Assembly: GCA_008711295.1 (NCBI GenBank)
Contig: VUYV01000147.1
Coordinates: 253,831 to 317,830, forward strand
Length of the DNA: 64,000 nt
DNA from: Anarhynchus alexandrinus
Taxonomy: Eukaryota > Chordata > Aves > Charadriiformes > Charadriidae
Direction: 5' to 3'
Positions 50,201 through 63,327 of the stretch are shown here, piece by piece. The number at the start of each line of letters is the position of its first letter. Positions within the stretch are counted from its first letter, which is position 1. Both the position numbers and the translations under genes were made by a program. The notes under the pieces are model-generated. The model made no database searches, was not told the DNA's origin, and saw only the letters and a list, made by a program, of their open reading frames with translations.

Positions 50201-52999
50201 CCTAAATTCTCCTGGGAATAGTCTGGGAGGAAGTATGGGCCAGGAGCCATTCTCAAATTATAGTTTGGATGGGACGATTCTCTTTTGGAGGATGAGAGAT
50301 TTAAGTAGTGTAAAATAATAATTTTATTAGTTACACTATACTGTTACTTCTTTAAATAGTTGCTACTAATTCAACAGTATAGTGTTTCAACAGCATGCCC
50401 ATACCAGTGGCCTCAAAACTAGAGAATAGGTCCCAGCAATTTTAAGCTTATTAATACAGATATGTCCTCAAAGTACCCATGTGAACAATACTTCTGACAG
50501 TATAGCCCAAAAACTACTTTGCAAACTTTTGTTTTCATTTTTGGTAATGTGTGTATTTAAAACTCATTCCATCCAAGTGTCACCTTGTGGTTGAATACAG
50601 AAGTTTGTGTGTTGAGTTTTGGGCCAAGCACCATTTTATTACCCCAGTTTCAGCCTACTGGAATGAGAAATTCATGATGAAAATTATTATTAAATTATTA
50701 GGCCTTCATTTCAGTACAGTTACAAGTCTAGATTTTCTTCTTCCTAGCTACCTCCTCAATACAGTATCATTTTACAGTAAAATGAGGAAGCGTATGGTAT
50801 TTTAAATTTTAAAATGCCTAAAGTAATGTCTTAAGTAATAGTTGTAAGTCCTAATACACTGTGCAAGGCAACTTTTCCCAGACTAACATGCAGACATAAA
50901 TTAGTACCATATTGTACACATGTTGTATGAAGTTAATATCCTGCCAAGTAGGAAAATGTCATCCTAAAATAGAAAGCCACATTTCCTCAGGATATTGATC
51001 TAGCTTAGCTGGATTCTACAAAAGATAGAAAAGTGGATAATGTAAATTCAGACATGAGAAGTTATTAAGTGAATTGACTGCTGGAGTTGTACCTAATCCT
51101 CAGTCCCTACAGCACAAGAATCTCTCAGGTCAGATTGTTTTTATAGCTCTAATCAACTAATGCAGCTCACTTTTGGGAAGGAGGAGGAACTCTGAAGTGA
51201 TTAACTTGCTGTGGTGCCTGTGTCATTTATTTTTGCACAATTATTTGCTTACTTGCTTCCCAAAGTCATGATACAAAATGCTTGAACTCCACAATTCCCT
51301 TAGAACATTTCTGTAATGACTTTATGTCTAGTCATCGTGCTCTAGCAGTAAGTTCTACTATGGAGGGGTTTGTTTGCAAGTTCATGGCGTTTTAATAACT
51401 AAAAGGCTTAATGAATGACTTAACACATGTGAAACAAGATATGACTAACAACGTTTCAACATTACATTAATGGTTAGACATTTACATGCTTTAGCCTGGA
51501 TCCAGCTATACAAGAAAGAGCAACAGTAGCCTCAGTGGAACTCTGTTCATCAACTGAAAACTGGCCACCTGCAATTTGTGGTGTCTTCAAGACCAGAGAA
51601 GACAGTACCAATGCAGAGTAGCTACTGAACTAGTATACAGTTAAGAACAAAAATCTCAACTCCACTTTGAGGACACACACCTTCATTATTATGGCCCCCA
51701 GAAAGATCCTTAAATTTTAAGACAAGACATTAGGAAATGAAGTACATCTTCTCTGCCTCATAACTGATGTCAATAGTGTGCAAAATCTCCTGAACTGGTG
51801 CATCTTTAAAGGAGTACAGAGAGCATTACCACAGCTGAGGAGCTGGTAAGTAAAAAGGATGAGGGCATGATCACGTATACTTTTATACAATCACCTGTCC
51901 CATAAAACTCAAGTTCTTGGTCAGCAAAGCAGGTTTTGGAGAATGCAGTATTGACCTCATTTCTACAACAGAAGTGAGACAACATAAGCTGGGAGAGATA
52001 TTTTTTGACCACTACTTCCCTTCCATGGGCCAACTCAAGAAAAGCCAGAATATGCCTTGAAAAGTAGTTATGATAATTCTTCTTTTCTGTATCCTCCTAT
52101 GATTTTACTTGATCTGATTTATTGCTTCCCCTTCTTCAACCTTATTTAGCTATTTTAGTACTGCCTCAGATCACTTTCCAGGGCTCACTGCTTTTTATAT
52201 ACTCCAGTACAAAGATGTAGTGTGTGATACAATCACATAAATTAGAAGAGTAATCTTTTATTTGGATACTAACTTGAATCAAAGAGAGGTTTAAAAATTC
52301 TTAAAGTCTTTAAAGAAGCAAAGTCATAGAATGCATAGGAGATACAGACTAAGGAAATACAGACTCTAATCACTGCTTACATAACTGTTTTAACTAATTG
52401 GCAGAACATTATAACGTGAAGAGATAAATAACTCGTCCCTGAAAAAGAGATGCTTAAAAGGATTTTCCTATGATGTAATCTCAAGATATTTTTTTCTTTC
52501 TGATCAGTAAAATGGATGAGAAGCAAATATAATAGTTCGTGTTTTGATGTCATGTCAAATTAACTGCATTTCTTTGCAAAGTGTAGGTAATTTTGCCTCC
52601 AGACAACTTATCTGATTTGCCAGTGTAAACGGACAAAGCAAAGCAGCACTAAGACCTACTCCAAAACCACTGTGTTTTAACTTACAAAAAATTAAGAACA
52701 TTTAATAGTGCAACTGAGGCTAGAGAGAAAACATTATGTCTTCTGGATTTTCCCATACATAACATTTTTCAGGGACAATTCAAAATTAAATAACAATGGT
52801 AGAGGGCAGGACACAGAGTGGGCTGCCACCCAACCAGACTTGCTGTCCCAAACAAGACCCTTATTGATTGCTAGATCTTCATGTGATAAAGGTTTTAATG
52901 TGTGGTTAGGATGAACGAAGACCATGAAATACAAAGACACCTCCATCAGTTCAGTGGTACCCACGCTACAGGTTGGTTGAGGTTAGGAAAGTATGAGAT

Positions 53000-53130
53000 G
53001 AAGTATCACTATACCCTTGCCTGCTTCTTTCACTCTTCCCTTGGCATTTGGTGTTGACCACTGTGATTGAACAGGCTGCTGGGCTGGATGGACTTTCTTC
53101 TGGTACAGTTTACATATTGCTATAATCTCA
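53000..53130 (+). mobile_element. Probable ancient CR1-type LINE remnant
   Basis: CAGGCTGCTGGGCTGGATGG followed by ACTTTCTTCTGGTACAG resembles the tail of old amniote CR1/L3 elements (usually GGGCTGGATGGACC-TGGTCTGA-CCAGTA). The body upstream is too decayed to delimit, so the borders are approximate. Confidence 0.5.
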
Positions 53131-53896
53131 AACTTTGTCTTTTCCTCAGAAAGATACTAAAGGTTTATGATCCTATGTCAGGAACTGGAAGTATAAAACA
53201 TTCTTTCAGTGCCTTATGATCATACCAGTAGCAATTTATTCAGAAGGTAATATATTACCAGATCTCTCTGTTTTCCCTGAAGAGCCAAATAAAACTACTT
53301 GGCAAGAGTAGTTCTAAACCTGAATCTATGATCTCCCTCTCAGGACAAATTCCTATTCTCAGATCTGCAGTGTGAATCTTGTTTGCAGTTTACTGCTTTA
53401 TTGCACATTGTACTCCCATTTCTCTCAGTATTGCAGGTGAAAGTTCTTCCTCAGAGGCACTGTAGAATACCTGATACAGAGCCACGGAACAGAATACGTA
53501 ATATAAATCCAGATCAAAGATTTGTAATAGAATAGCTAATATGTGTTAGAATAGCCAATATAGATTGAGACCAAATGGGAGAATTTTTGCCTTAGTTATT
53601 TCAAAGTACAAAAAATCCCCCATTTAAATGGCCCATACTTTTCCCGCAAAGTTATACTTCATTTTCTTCCTAGCCGTCCAGATGAGAATTAGGCCACATG
53701 CAAGTATGCATACACACTCTTCCTAGATAAAATCCCCTCGTGAACACCACTATTTCCTTTTCTCCTTCCTAAAAACAAGAACTCAATGGGATCACATGGC
53801 ATTTTCACACCAATTGTTAACAACATAATTGTCTCTGAAGCTTGTCCCTGTGGAGAGTTGGCACAAAAACTAACATGGAACAAATAAATAACTAAG

Positions 53897-53912
53897 TTAA
53901 TTAATTAATTAA
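53897..53912. repeat. (TTAA)n repeat
   Basis: Four tandem TTAA units. Confidence 0.8.
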
Positions 53913-56900
53913 TAAAGAGAACCTATTGGAAGCCCTCATAGAGCTTACAATGACAAATAAGCCTATGGACAGCTCTGATAACCGTGGGAAGTTTGAGGAC
54001 CTCACTGAACATACCGTGTAGTTGTAGTTGGAGCTACCTTACGGTGCGCTTTTATCTTTGCTCTTAATGGGATGCTGAATGCTGTCCCAAGCAGATGTAC
54101 TTATCAGGGCAGCTCAAGTCACTGGCTATTCATGCTTTTGTTTGGTTCACACAGTCAGGATAATAAAGCACACCAATTACAAAATGTCTGCTTAATTTCT
54201 GTTGTCATATTGCTGGGATTTCTATTTAAGTTGCTTTGTTTAAAAAGAAAAGAAGAAAAGATTTAAGGCCTTTGGGCAATATTCAGACTTTTTTTCTTTG
54301 AACTTGCAATTTTTTTACATAAAACATATGTATGTACTTCTAGTAGAATGGTTAAGAACTTTTTGCTGCAATGTTGATTTTTTTCTTACAGTCCCAGATT
54401 GCCCAGAGCACATACAGTCAACTAAAATGTGTACATAAATCTATGATACCGATTATACATTTTTACCAACACAGCTAATGAATAAAATTTAGTTTTAGTG
54501 TCCCTCCTATTACTCATTCATTTGGTATTCATTATTTTAACACTGACCATAATGATATCTATTAGGTTTTACAATGGATGTCATTTATCCTTCCATAAGA
54601 CTTCCATCATAATTCAGCATAGACAGTAATACACTCATTATGATGTATCTTTTCATTAATAATGTGGATTTGTTTCCACATTATCCAATATAATATCTTC
54701 TGTATTCAAGCATTAATTAAAATCCACTTATTTTAAAGTGGTAGTCACTACCTGCCTAGAGCAAAATAAATCCTGCTTTGTAATAGAAGTTTAAATTCAC
54801 CATATTCTTCAGGAAAAGTGATCACATTTCAGTAAACAACCAGTGTTTCCAGTGCTTTATGAAATGCTGCAGCAGTAGCATACGTGCTGTAGCATTTATG
54901 AAAACTGGGCCTTCCCAAACTAGAAAACAGCACCCTTCTAATAAGCACGAATCTCTGGAACATCATTTTCAAAGACATGGTTCACTATAGTCACTTTACA
55001 CCTATTTCTGCTGAGGTTCTCCTCTCCACCTCTGAGCACCACAGAACACTCTCAGTCACCTAAATAGAGAATCTGATAGATGGCTTTTCAACTCTATGAA
55101 GATTTTGGCATTTGAATACGAAACTAAATCTGTGCTGTAAAAATGTCAGAAGGACTTTAATAGGTCAGATCAAAATCTGTTTAGGCTAATGTTCTCTCTC
55201 CAAACATAAGAAAAATTTCATTATGTTACTAAGTAAATAATTTGTCATCTTCAACTCAAAAATCCCTGGATATATTAAAACTGCCCAAAATTTCTGTATT
55301 TGAAAAATATAGTCTTTTTCTTTGTTACAGAGTGGAACATAGCTACATGTTCTGCATACCCATTATGCAGAACTGAACATAACAATAAAACATGCAAAAT
55401 ACATACAGGAAACCTACATAACAATTTATGTAAGTTTTCCTGTGTTAAAAACACTAGGACTCCTTGGAAAAAAGCAGAAAAATACTTTCTTATAGATTTA
55501 CTATAAGTATTTACTTTAGCTGCATCCCTGAAAAAAATGAGATTTGCTTGTGGTAATATGTTTCATTTTCTAAAAGGAATCTTAGCCATCCAAAACACTG
55601 AAAGACAGTTTGAAAGACTGTCATATAAAAATCTTGAGTGAGGGAAGCAAAAGCACTTACCTTCTGGAACACACAATATGTGATCAGAACGAAGTTAATA
55701 CTCTGTACAATGCATCTATAGCAGATAGCCCAGAATTATCTTACTTCTTAAAAGCAAATATAGAAAACACTTTACAGTACTGGAAAGAAAGTAGACAAAG
55801 AAGCAAAATAAAGGTTTACAGGAAAAGTAGCTAAGTTTTTGATGTTTGCCTAGTGTAAAACTCTCAACAGCTATGAGCCAAGTATATAGACAGCAGCGTG
55901 AAAGTATATTAGAGTCAGTAAAATATATATATAAATAAATATAATTTAAGGGGAAACCTGCTGCTTTCATTGTTTTAAATAATGCATGTGAACTTAATCA
56001 GAATTTGGTTATTTTTTTCACAAAAAATTGCATTGAAAATTTGGAAGCTTTTTTCTTATTTAATTTTACTTTTGTCTGTGACTTTCAGAAAAACATTAGA
56101 TTTGCAACTCTGTAAATTGTACTTAGAACTGTGTTTTGTCACGCATTTTAATACAGGTTACATAGTTTGATGAGACCACCACTAAACAGTGTATGCACTT
56201 GTATTTAATTCGGAGCTGGGGACAGTCAGAATATACTCTGAGTTTTGGAGACCTCTTTTGACTCTCCCAGATCTTTCAGGTATCATTTATCCCCTTGAAT
56301 ATCACAGGCAGAGGAATGTTTTGTTTCATGGAGCTCTGAGAAGTCTCGGTCATGAGTCCGATGATTTACTGATAAGGTCATCTACTTGATCATAGTCATG
56401 GTGGGAATAAGAGATTTTGAGTTGCTGCATTTGTTACCAAATGTTAAAAGTTTTTACTCCTGCTAGCCCCTTTTCAGTAACAAAGGGAGGACACAGGAGT
56501 GACAGATCTGCAAAGGCACACTGCAGCAGCTCAGAAAATCTCCACTAATGCCAGGCGGGCTCAGAAGCTTTGATCTGGCAACGCCACTGTCCAAAATCTG
56601 AAACAAAGTGTGTCACTGCAATTTTTCTAATAGGAAACTTGAAAATGTTTGGTGGAAAAAGCCAAACCAGTATTTTAATGAATTGCCAACTAGCTTTAAT
56701 ATAAAAGCTTGAGGTTTGTTTAAGAAAGGTTGCCTTGATCATTCATATATTTAAGTTTCTAAGTTTTTTTAATCTCTGGCTAGTTTTATTCTGTTGTGCC
56801 ATACATTCATATTTTTGTTCAACAGATGAGACAAATGTATGAAGCCAATTCTATTCTAACCTATGTATATGTATCATATATTTGACATAAAACAAAAGAC

Positions 56901-57570
56901 ACAGGACAGTGACAAAACTGGATTTTGGTGCATCTACCTAAGCTGAACTAATACATCATCTATGAAAGAGAGAAATAATTTACCGGACTGCACATCACAT
57001 AAAATGCATCTCAGCGACAAAACTGTAGAAAGTTCTTTCTCAAAAGGACTTTTCATCACAGCAGACTAAACAGAATTAGCTCACACATTTAAGTAATAAG
57101 ACACAGCTGACCAAACAACGTATCTATTTATTTGATTAGCTTTAAAGGCATCTGTTGTTACAAATCTACTTTTTAGGTTAAAAAATGCAGTTTCAGTCCA
57201 CCAGTTTTATTAGTTTAGACTGCCTAGGTTTATTAAATTAGGAAATCTTGTTTCCATAGCTAATGACAACAGAATACTGATCTACTAGTTTTCTTTTTTG
57301 TTTTACCTTTTTTTTACTTTTCCATCTGTTTTTTTAACTTGCCAAACATTTAAAATGACTAGATATATGTATAGCTCTGTATTGTTGCATTTAATTTAAA
57401 ATATTTAAGAAGAAAAAGTTCCTCTATAATATGACAAACTTTGATCATCTGAGCTTCAAAAAAACTTCAAAGTAAACGAAATGCTGTGCTATGGTTTTCT
57501 GGAGCATGGAAGATACAATATTGATGGAAAACGATGGATTACTATTCACTGTATTTATATCCATTAATAT

Positions 57571-57861
57571 CGCTGCCAACGTGCTACCCAGCTCACGGCA
57601 AAGCAAACTTGGAATTGTATGAGTTTTGCCTTATTAACGGCACAGTAAATTAAGCACTGGTGGGAGGCACGGCTCACCAGGATACGCTGCAGGAAACCTT
57701 CTGGTAGGAAGCGTGCGATGTAAGAGAGGCGAGGACAGAGATGGGACTTCTGTGCTGCCTGGCTGCTTGCATGACGTAAAACATTTCCTTCACGGGAGTA
57801 CTGGCTCCGGGGCCACGCTGGCAGAGCAGACTGTAGCTGTCTTATGGATAACTGGGATACG
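57571..57861. promoter_or_regulatory. CpG-retaining block, possible intronic regulatory element
   Basis: I count 14 CpG dinucleotides in about 290 bases, far denser than the surrounding AT-rich intron, where CpG is rare. It holds a CRE-like TGACGTAA at 57772-57779. No repeat family or reading frame explains it. It could be an enhancer, an alternative promoter or a decayed GC-rich mobile element; I cannot tell which. Confidence 0.3.
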
Positions 57862-58504
57862 GGTTAGGAATGTATAAAGCCACTTCTCTTATGCAATTTA
57901 ATTTTAAAAATTGAGTCATAACCAAAACATTCTTTCAGGACGGTAAATTGTCTCTCTGGCACTGTTATTTTTAATTAATAAAATACAGCGAAATCCTTAA
58001 CTTGGGGGGGAAGGGGGAAGTGTGAGGAATGACACCAAAAAAGCCCAGAAGAAAACGGACACAGAAAGTTGTCAAAACAATGGCCTTCACTGTGGAAAAT
58101 TTTCCTGTCTCCAAAAAGAGTTAAACTAACCAAAGAACTGGTCTAGAAATGTTCTAAGTATTTAATAATATTTGATACTTAAAGGTTTGTAAAGCTTATA
58201 ATAAAATAATGAAAAATATTGGTAATGTTACAGTTCCTTTATCTTGCTCATTTTTCTGTGGAAATTACCTCTGGAAAATAAATTGATAGGGCTAAGAGGG
58301 CCAAACAAATAAAACAAACTCTTCAATTACAAAAAAACCCGACTCTCCTTTATCACAATACAGAGTGCCTCTGAGACTGAAAAGACATGCAGATACCAAT
58401 CAGAAATTCATCCAGCCGTCTCAGGAGACAGGGGTGGTAATGCACATATTGTGAGAAATGTTAGGTACTTCTAGAGAAATATGGAATGTTCGGCAGGCCC
58501 ATTT

Positions 58505-58526
58505 AAAAAAAAAAAAAAAAAAAAAA
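58505..58526. repeat. Poly(A) tract with A-rich tail
   Basis: Twenty-two A in a row, followed by an A/C-rich stretch to about 58565. No retroposed gene is recognisable just upstream. Confidence 0.9.
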
Positions 58527-59614
58527 CCAAAAAACACAAACCAAAAAACCACAAAACAACCTCACCAAAAATAAGTGCAAATATATTCATGTGGGTAAAA
58601 CAATCATCTGTGTCTACTCATGCATGCTATCTGCTCTCATTGCTGTCGCTCCTGTCAATCTGAAGTTGATAGGTAATGGCCCTATGATTCAGGGAAACTG
58701 CTGAAGTGTGTACTCAGGCTTCAGTTTGAGAGATGGGTTCATTTATCATCATAATAAGCTATTACCATTGATAGGTCACAACTCATTGAAGAGACAGTCA
58801 GTCTAATTGGCTCAGTTCAGTTAGCTCTGGATGTGCCTCAAGGAGATGAGCAGTGCTTTGCAGGTAATATTCAATCACCCAACAAACCACTTGTTTAATA
58901 ATTCATCACAGTTCAGATTAGGGATCTAGCACATGATTATCCCTTCAATATGGCAAATATCTGCTCTTAACCCTTTTGTCTCTTGGGTCCAGGAAGACAA
59001 AGGCAAATTCATTCTGTAGTTAGGGTAACACTTACTTCGAGAAACTTACTGAATATTTAAAATTTCCACTGAGGTTTGCTTTCTAAAGAAATTTGTTGTA
59101 GTCAGCTAGAGTATCTCTCTGGAAAATAAAATCTTTGCTCCCATCATTCTTTCCTGCTAAAGATCAGCTTACAGTATGTAAACTTAGTAGGAACGTAAAG
59201 TAATGGAGCTCATTTTGCCTTTTAGAGATATAACGAAGCAGTATGGGTCCATTCAGAAATCTTTAGCAATCAGGTAATGATAGAGTAGATGAGACAGAGG
59301 GAACAGTGTACATGAGACACAGGACCTACAGGATTTAAAGGAAGCTTCATACTCTGTTCAGATATTAGATCAAAGCATGAGTCATTCACAATATTAAAAT
59401 GCTTAAAATAATGACTCTATGAAAAGACAAGTTAAAACTAAACCACTAATTCAAGCTTCTCATCACCATTGTGCTACTTTCTTGTCAGTTCTGGTTACCA
59501 TTTCACTGTTCAATCCTTTGTCAGTATATTGCAGCCAGACAAAACTTCCTTTGCGACTGCTGCATTGTCAAAGGCGTTAAGGTTCTATTTCTTCTGTCAC
59601 TTTCAATGGCGTGC

Positions 59615-59888
59615 TGTGGTGGGCTGACCCCGGCCAGCAGCCAGACACCCACCTACCTCTCACTCACTCCTCTCTCTCATGGGATGGAGAGAAAATAGAA
59701 AGGAGGTGAAAAGACTTATGGATCATTGGGAAAGGTTGGAGGGAAAGCCTTGATGCTGTGCAAACTCTGTTCAGTAACAGCCAAAAGACTGGTGTGTCAC
59801 CGACACTGTTCTGGTGACAAATGCAAAGCACAGCACCGTACAGGCCGCTATGAAGGAAGTCCAGTACAGCCCACCCAGACTCAGTATA
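59615..59888 (+). mobile_element. Short or internally deleted LTR, avian endogenous retrovirus
   Basis: It opens TGTGGTGGGCTGACCCCGGC and continues AGCAGCCAGACACCCACC, like the start of the LTRs at 40 and 46 kb. The second half is different: GTGTGTCACCGACACTGTTC, a GCAAAGCACAGCACCGTA stretch and a closing CAGACTCAGTATA, which I recall from another avian LTR group. Either it is a member of that group with an internal deletion or a short variant. No viral gene is attached. No clear target duplication was found. Confidence 0.75.
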
Positions 59889-62130
59889 GATGTTAAAATA
59901 TTATGTTCATATCAGACTATCTCATGGTCTGCCTCTTTCTGTCTTTTTCTTATTAAACTGAAATATGCGAAAATGATTATTTTGATACTTACTTTTTGGC
60001 TGACTGACTGGGAATTTAGTAAGTGGGGAATATCACCCTCTAAAAATTAGAGTTTGTAAGGCACTCAGCATAATAGCCCCACCATTCACCAATCATTTAT
60101 GAAAAAGTCAAGAATATATAGAATTTACAAAGTTACTCATTCAATTTTTATTATAATTAGTTCTGGAACTGGTTACTTCTTTTCATAAACAAACATAAAA
60201 TAAAATAAAAAGCAGCTCTTTGTATACACTTTAAGTGTCAGTTTGAGTTTTCTTTCACTAATGATATCTTAATTGAATTTGTACCATTTTCAACCATTGA
60301 TAAACCACTCTCCCTTCTTCTGTAGTCTAGTTACTGATGGTGCTTTGTGTGTTAAAAATGAGTGACTCCTGCAAACCTTTTTGTTAATGATCACGGATGT
60401 AAAATGCCATTGAAAAAGTTAGTTAAAAATTCACATGACACCCATACAATGAAATATGTGTCAGACAAATTCACACGCACATACCTCTTAATTGCATCTG
60501 TAACCAGGTGACTAGTGCTTGGATTTGGACACCTGTGCTACACTGGTTTGGTCCTAAAACTTCTCAATGACACAAGGTAAAGTTAGTCAATCAAGTTTAG
60601 GCACCAAACCTTAGTTGCTGAAGACAGACAAGAAGAAAAGCAATGCTAATTCCTATATGTAAAATGGAAATAATGGAATTTATCCATCTTGTAGAGAAGC
60701 TGCAGACTGTCAGATGGTATTGAGCATGCCAGACTTCAAAAACAATATAGCATAGATTGAAAGTACTACAAATGGTTTGTAGAAAAGGCTGTTTTCCTTG
60801 TGCTCCATCAGAAATTCTCAGTACTTTTGCCCTTCTGTATACTGCCTTTTTGTATGGAAGGCAAAAGTTGAACACCACAAAATTACCAAACTAAAGCTCA
60901 GTGGGATGGGGCATTTTTACTAATGAGTTACAAACTCAACAATTTCAATTACATTCTACTTCAAGTTTGTGTAATTCATTTAAATTTGAAGTAAATTGGG
61001 GGAGAGGCGGGTAAATAAAAAAGAAATGGCAACTCAACTATTCATAAAGGGAAATGTGGAAACTGAACTAAACGCTACCTCTTTGTGGCTCTCATATTTT
61101 GAGAATGACCTTTCAGTAGCTATTTATACCCTTTTGGTGATGGGTATAGATTCCTTCATTACACTCCTGTGTAACCCAGTATCAACCAGATGTCTGGACT
61201 ATAAATTCTGTCTGATTAATATAAGTGGATAAATTGAGTAAAACTCCATTAATCCCATTACTCCCAGATAACCTGTGATCAGCAAGGAACTCTAAACATA
61301 ATTTTCAAAGCAACGCCTATTTGCTGAAGAAGTACTTAGCACGCAAAGGCATACAAGAGGAAAAAAACCGCCATGCTTCCTCCCTTTCATAAACTTCAGA
61401 TTTCCTTTGCAGTCTTAAGTAACCACTGTTCAATTTAGCTATCTCTAGCTTAGAGATCACCATCACCATGCTTCTTTGTATGTTGATTAGTCCTCAGTAC
61501 AAATCACCAGGTACATTCGTTCTTTCCAAGACAAAGACTTTGTTTTCTTTTTCTTCTGCTTTGTTGGATCCTTCAGTATTTTAGTATTTGGGATCAGAGA
61601 TAAGAAGAATAAAACTTCAATCTGGCAAGCGTATTCCCCAATTTACTTTCTTCTTCATTATTTTCTAACACCCCTCAGTATTGTCTCTCTAGCATTCACA
61701 TCCCTTCTTTTGTGAAACTACTTTATTTCCTACTTGTTTCTCCATTTTTCAACTGCCACTATTGATTAAAACCCTTGCCTTCAAGGCAGACTTGGGTAAG
61801 CAGGTAATGCAAAGGACACTTGAGATTTATGAAATAATTTCACCAACAATAAATTTCTTCTTTTCTCTACAGTAGTATGAGATGATTTTAGCACAAAGAA
61901 ATTAAATGAATCATGGGATACATGAAATACCGCAGTCAGTCAACTCAGCTAGCTGCATTCTGAGCCCTGTTTCAACTAATTTCCAAGGTGCAAAAAGGCC
62001 GTAACGGTCTATTGGGCATCCTTAGTTTTCCTTGCAATCACAATAATGGCTGTATTTGAACTGTCCCAACCGGCTATCCAAACATGATTAAAAGCATTAA
62101 TGAGGAACAAAGTGCACAAAATTTACTTAC

Positions 62131-62203
62131 GTCTTGGTGTTTCTTTACAGTCACGGGTAGCTGAACCCCAAATAGGACAGTTCTGATATTGTCTCAATTT
62201 GTA
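62131..62203 (-). CDS. Candidate exon B of an unrecognised gene
   Basis: A 73-base segment with a pyrimidine-rich acceptor (GCTTGATCCCCAG) and a near-consensus donor (AAGAC|GTAAGTAAA). In phase 0, which is what candidate exon A at 63177-63327 would require, it reads YKLRQYQNCPIWGSATRDC, then KETPR and one base. The other two frames after this acceptor are less consistent. The frame is also open for some 14 codons above the acceptor. The spliced product of A and B would have four cysteines. The family is not recognised and I found no exon after it. Confidence 0.27.
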
Positions 62204-63176
62204 CTGGGGATCAAGCAAAATTTGGCTAGCCACAAGAGATGAAAGTGAGTGAAAGAATGCAGAGACCTACCCCTGTCTCATTTCGTGGTGCCACACTGAG
62301 AGAATATTTCAGCAAAGATAAAGAATCTAAACCCAATCACGTAATACAAATTAAGTAAACTTAAAGGAAGCATCAGTCAGCTGTGGTTCAAATCTTTAAA
62401 ATGTTTTGCTCTTCACTCGTGTTCCTGCTATGTTTGTCTCATCCTTTATTTGTCTGAATTTGTCTATTATCTCAATTTTTAGAAGACGTAGTGAAGTAAG
62501 TGCTAATAAAATAAACAGCACATTTGGTATAAGTTGAAGACATCTTCACACTGTTGACTGAGTCCGATTACCATGGTGACTTAATTTCAGTCAAGGCAAT
62601 TCAGAATGTGCTTTTTTAAAAAAAAACCCTTACATTATTTATATTAGTTTAAGGTTTACTTATTAAAAAATAAAATTAAAAACATATCAATAAACTAAAC
62701 CAGCTTTTTATCAGAAGAATGCATTCAAATATGGAAGACAAAAGATACTGAAGTAGCTGTCTCCACAAAAGATATTTTCATTTAGGTTCAAAAGAATCAT
62801 TTTCATTTTCTGCCATGTGTTGGCTGTTGACACTACTTAAAAAATCTGAGGATCTGCAGCAACTGTGAATAACTTCAGGGGTGTTACACTGAATGGAGAT
62901 TTCTTGCATACTACGTGCTACTAATGCCTATTACTGTTTCATTTACAAATATGGATAACATGCATATAACTTAACTATTTCATCAGTAAATGTCTGTACA
63001 AAATTGTTTCTGATATGTTATGCCTTATACTTGACAATCATATTCCTTACTCCATCCCGTTTTCTTTGGAAGCTTGGAGACATTCTTTGTTACACATTCA
63101 AATCTGGGGCTGAAACTCATTTCTGTGCAGAGCGTACCAAAACAAAGGCAAATTTGTCATGAAGTACAGGACTTAC

Positions 63177-63327
63177 CGTCACTGCAGAAAAACCCCTCAC
63201 CCAGTTAGCAGGTATTTCAAGCACTGCCATTATGTTACTAAATGTTGGTCTGCTTAGATCTGGACAACCCATCCACATTGGGGAACCAAATCTTCTACAT
63301 GAGGGCCTAAACTGTCCATCTAACCAG
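63177..63327 (-). CDS. Candidate exon A of an unrecognised gene
   Basis: A 151-base segment with a strong acceptor (CTTCTTTCTTTCAG) and donor (GACG|GTAAGT). The only frame open throughout gives 50 residues, starting WLDGQFRPSC and including RRFGSPMWMGCPDLSRP and NIMAVLEIPANWVRGFSAVT. Phase is 2 at the start and 0 at the end. The amino-acid make-up looks like a folded secreted domain, but it does not resemble the laminin exon expected upstream of 24496, which should end near a YLGNK-like motif. It could be an exon of a nested gene, a non-coding RNA exon, or chance. No start codon or signal sequence is visible. Confidence 0.3.

Noticed and set aside
55673..55790. Donor-like AGAAG|GTAAGTGC (minus) with an upstream TCTTTCCAG acceptor.
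   Set aside because: All three frames between these sites contain a stop, so it is not a coding exon; a non-coding exon cannot be excluded.
60597..60878. 93-codon minus-strand frame with two hydrophobic stretches, below candidate exon B at 62131-62203.
   Set aside because: I tested it as a following exon, but no convincing acceptor in the required phase was seen and the hydrophobicity is common for AT-rich frames.
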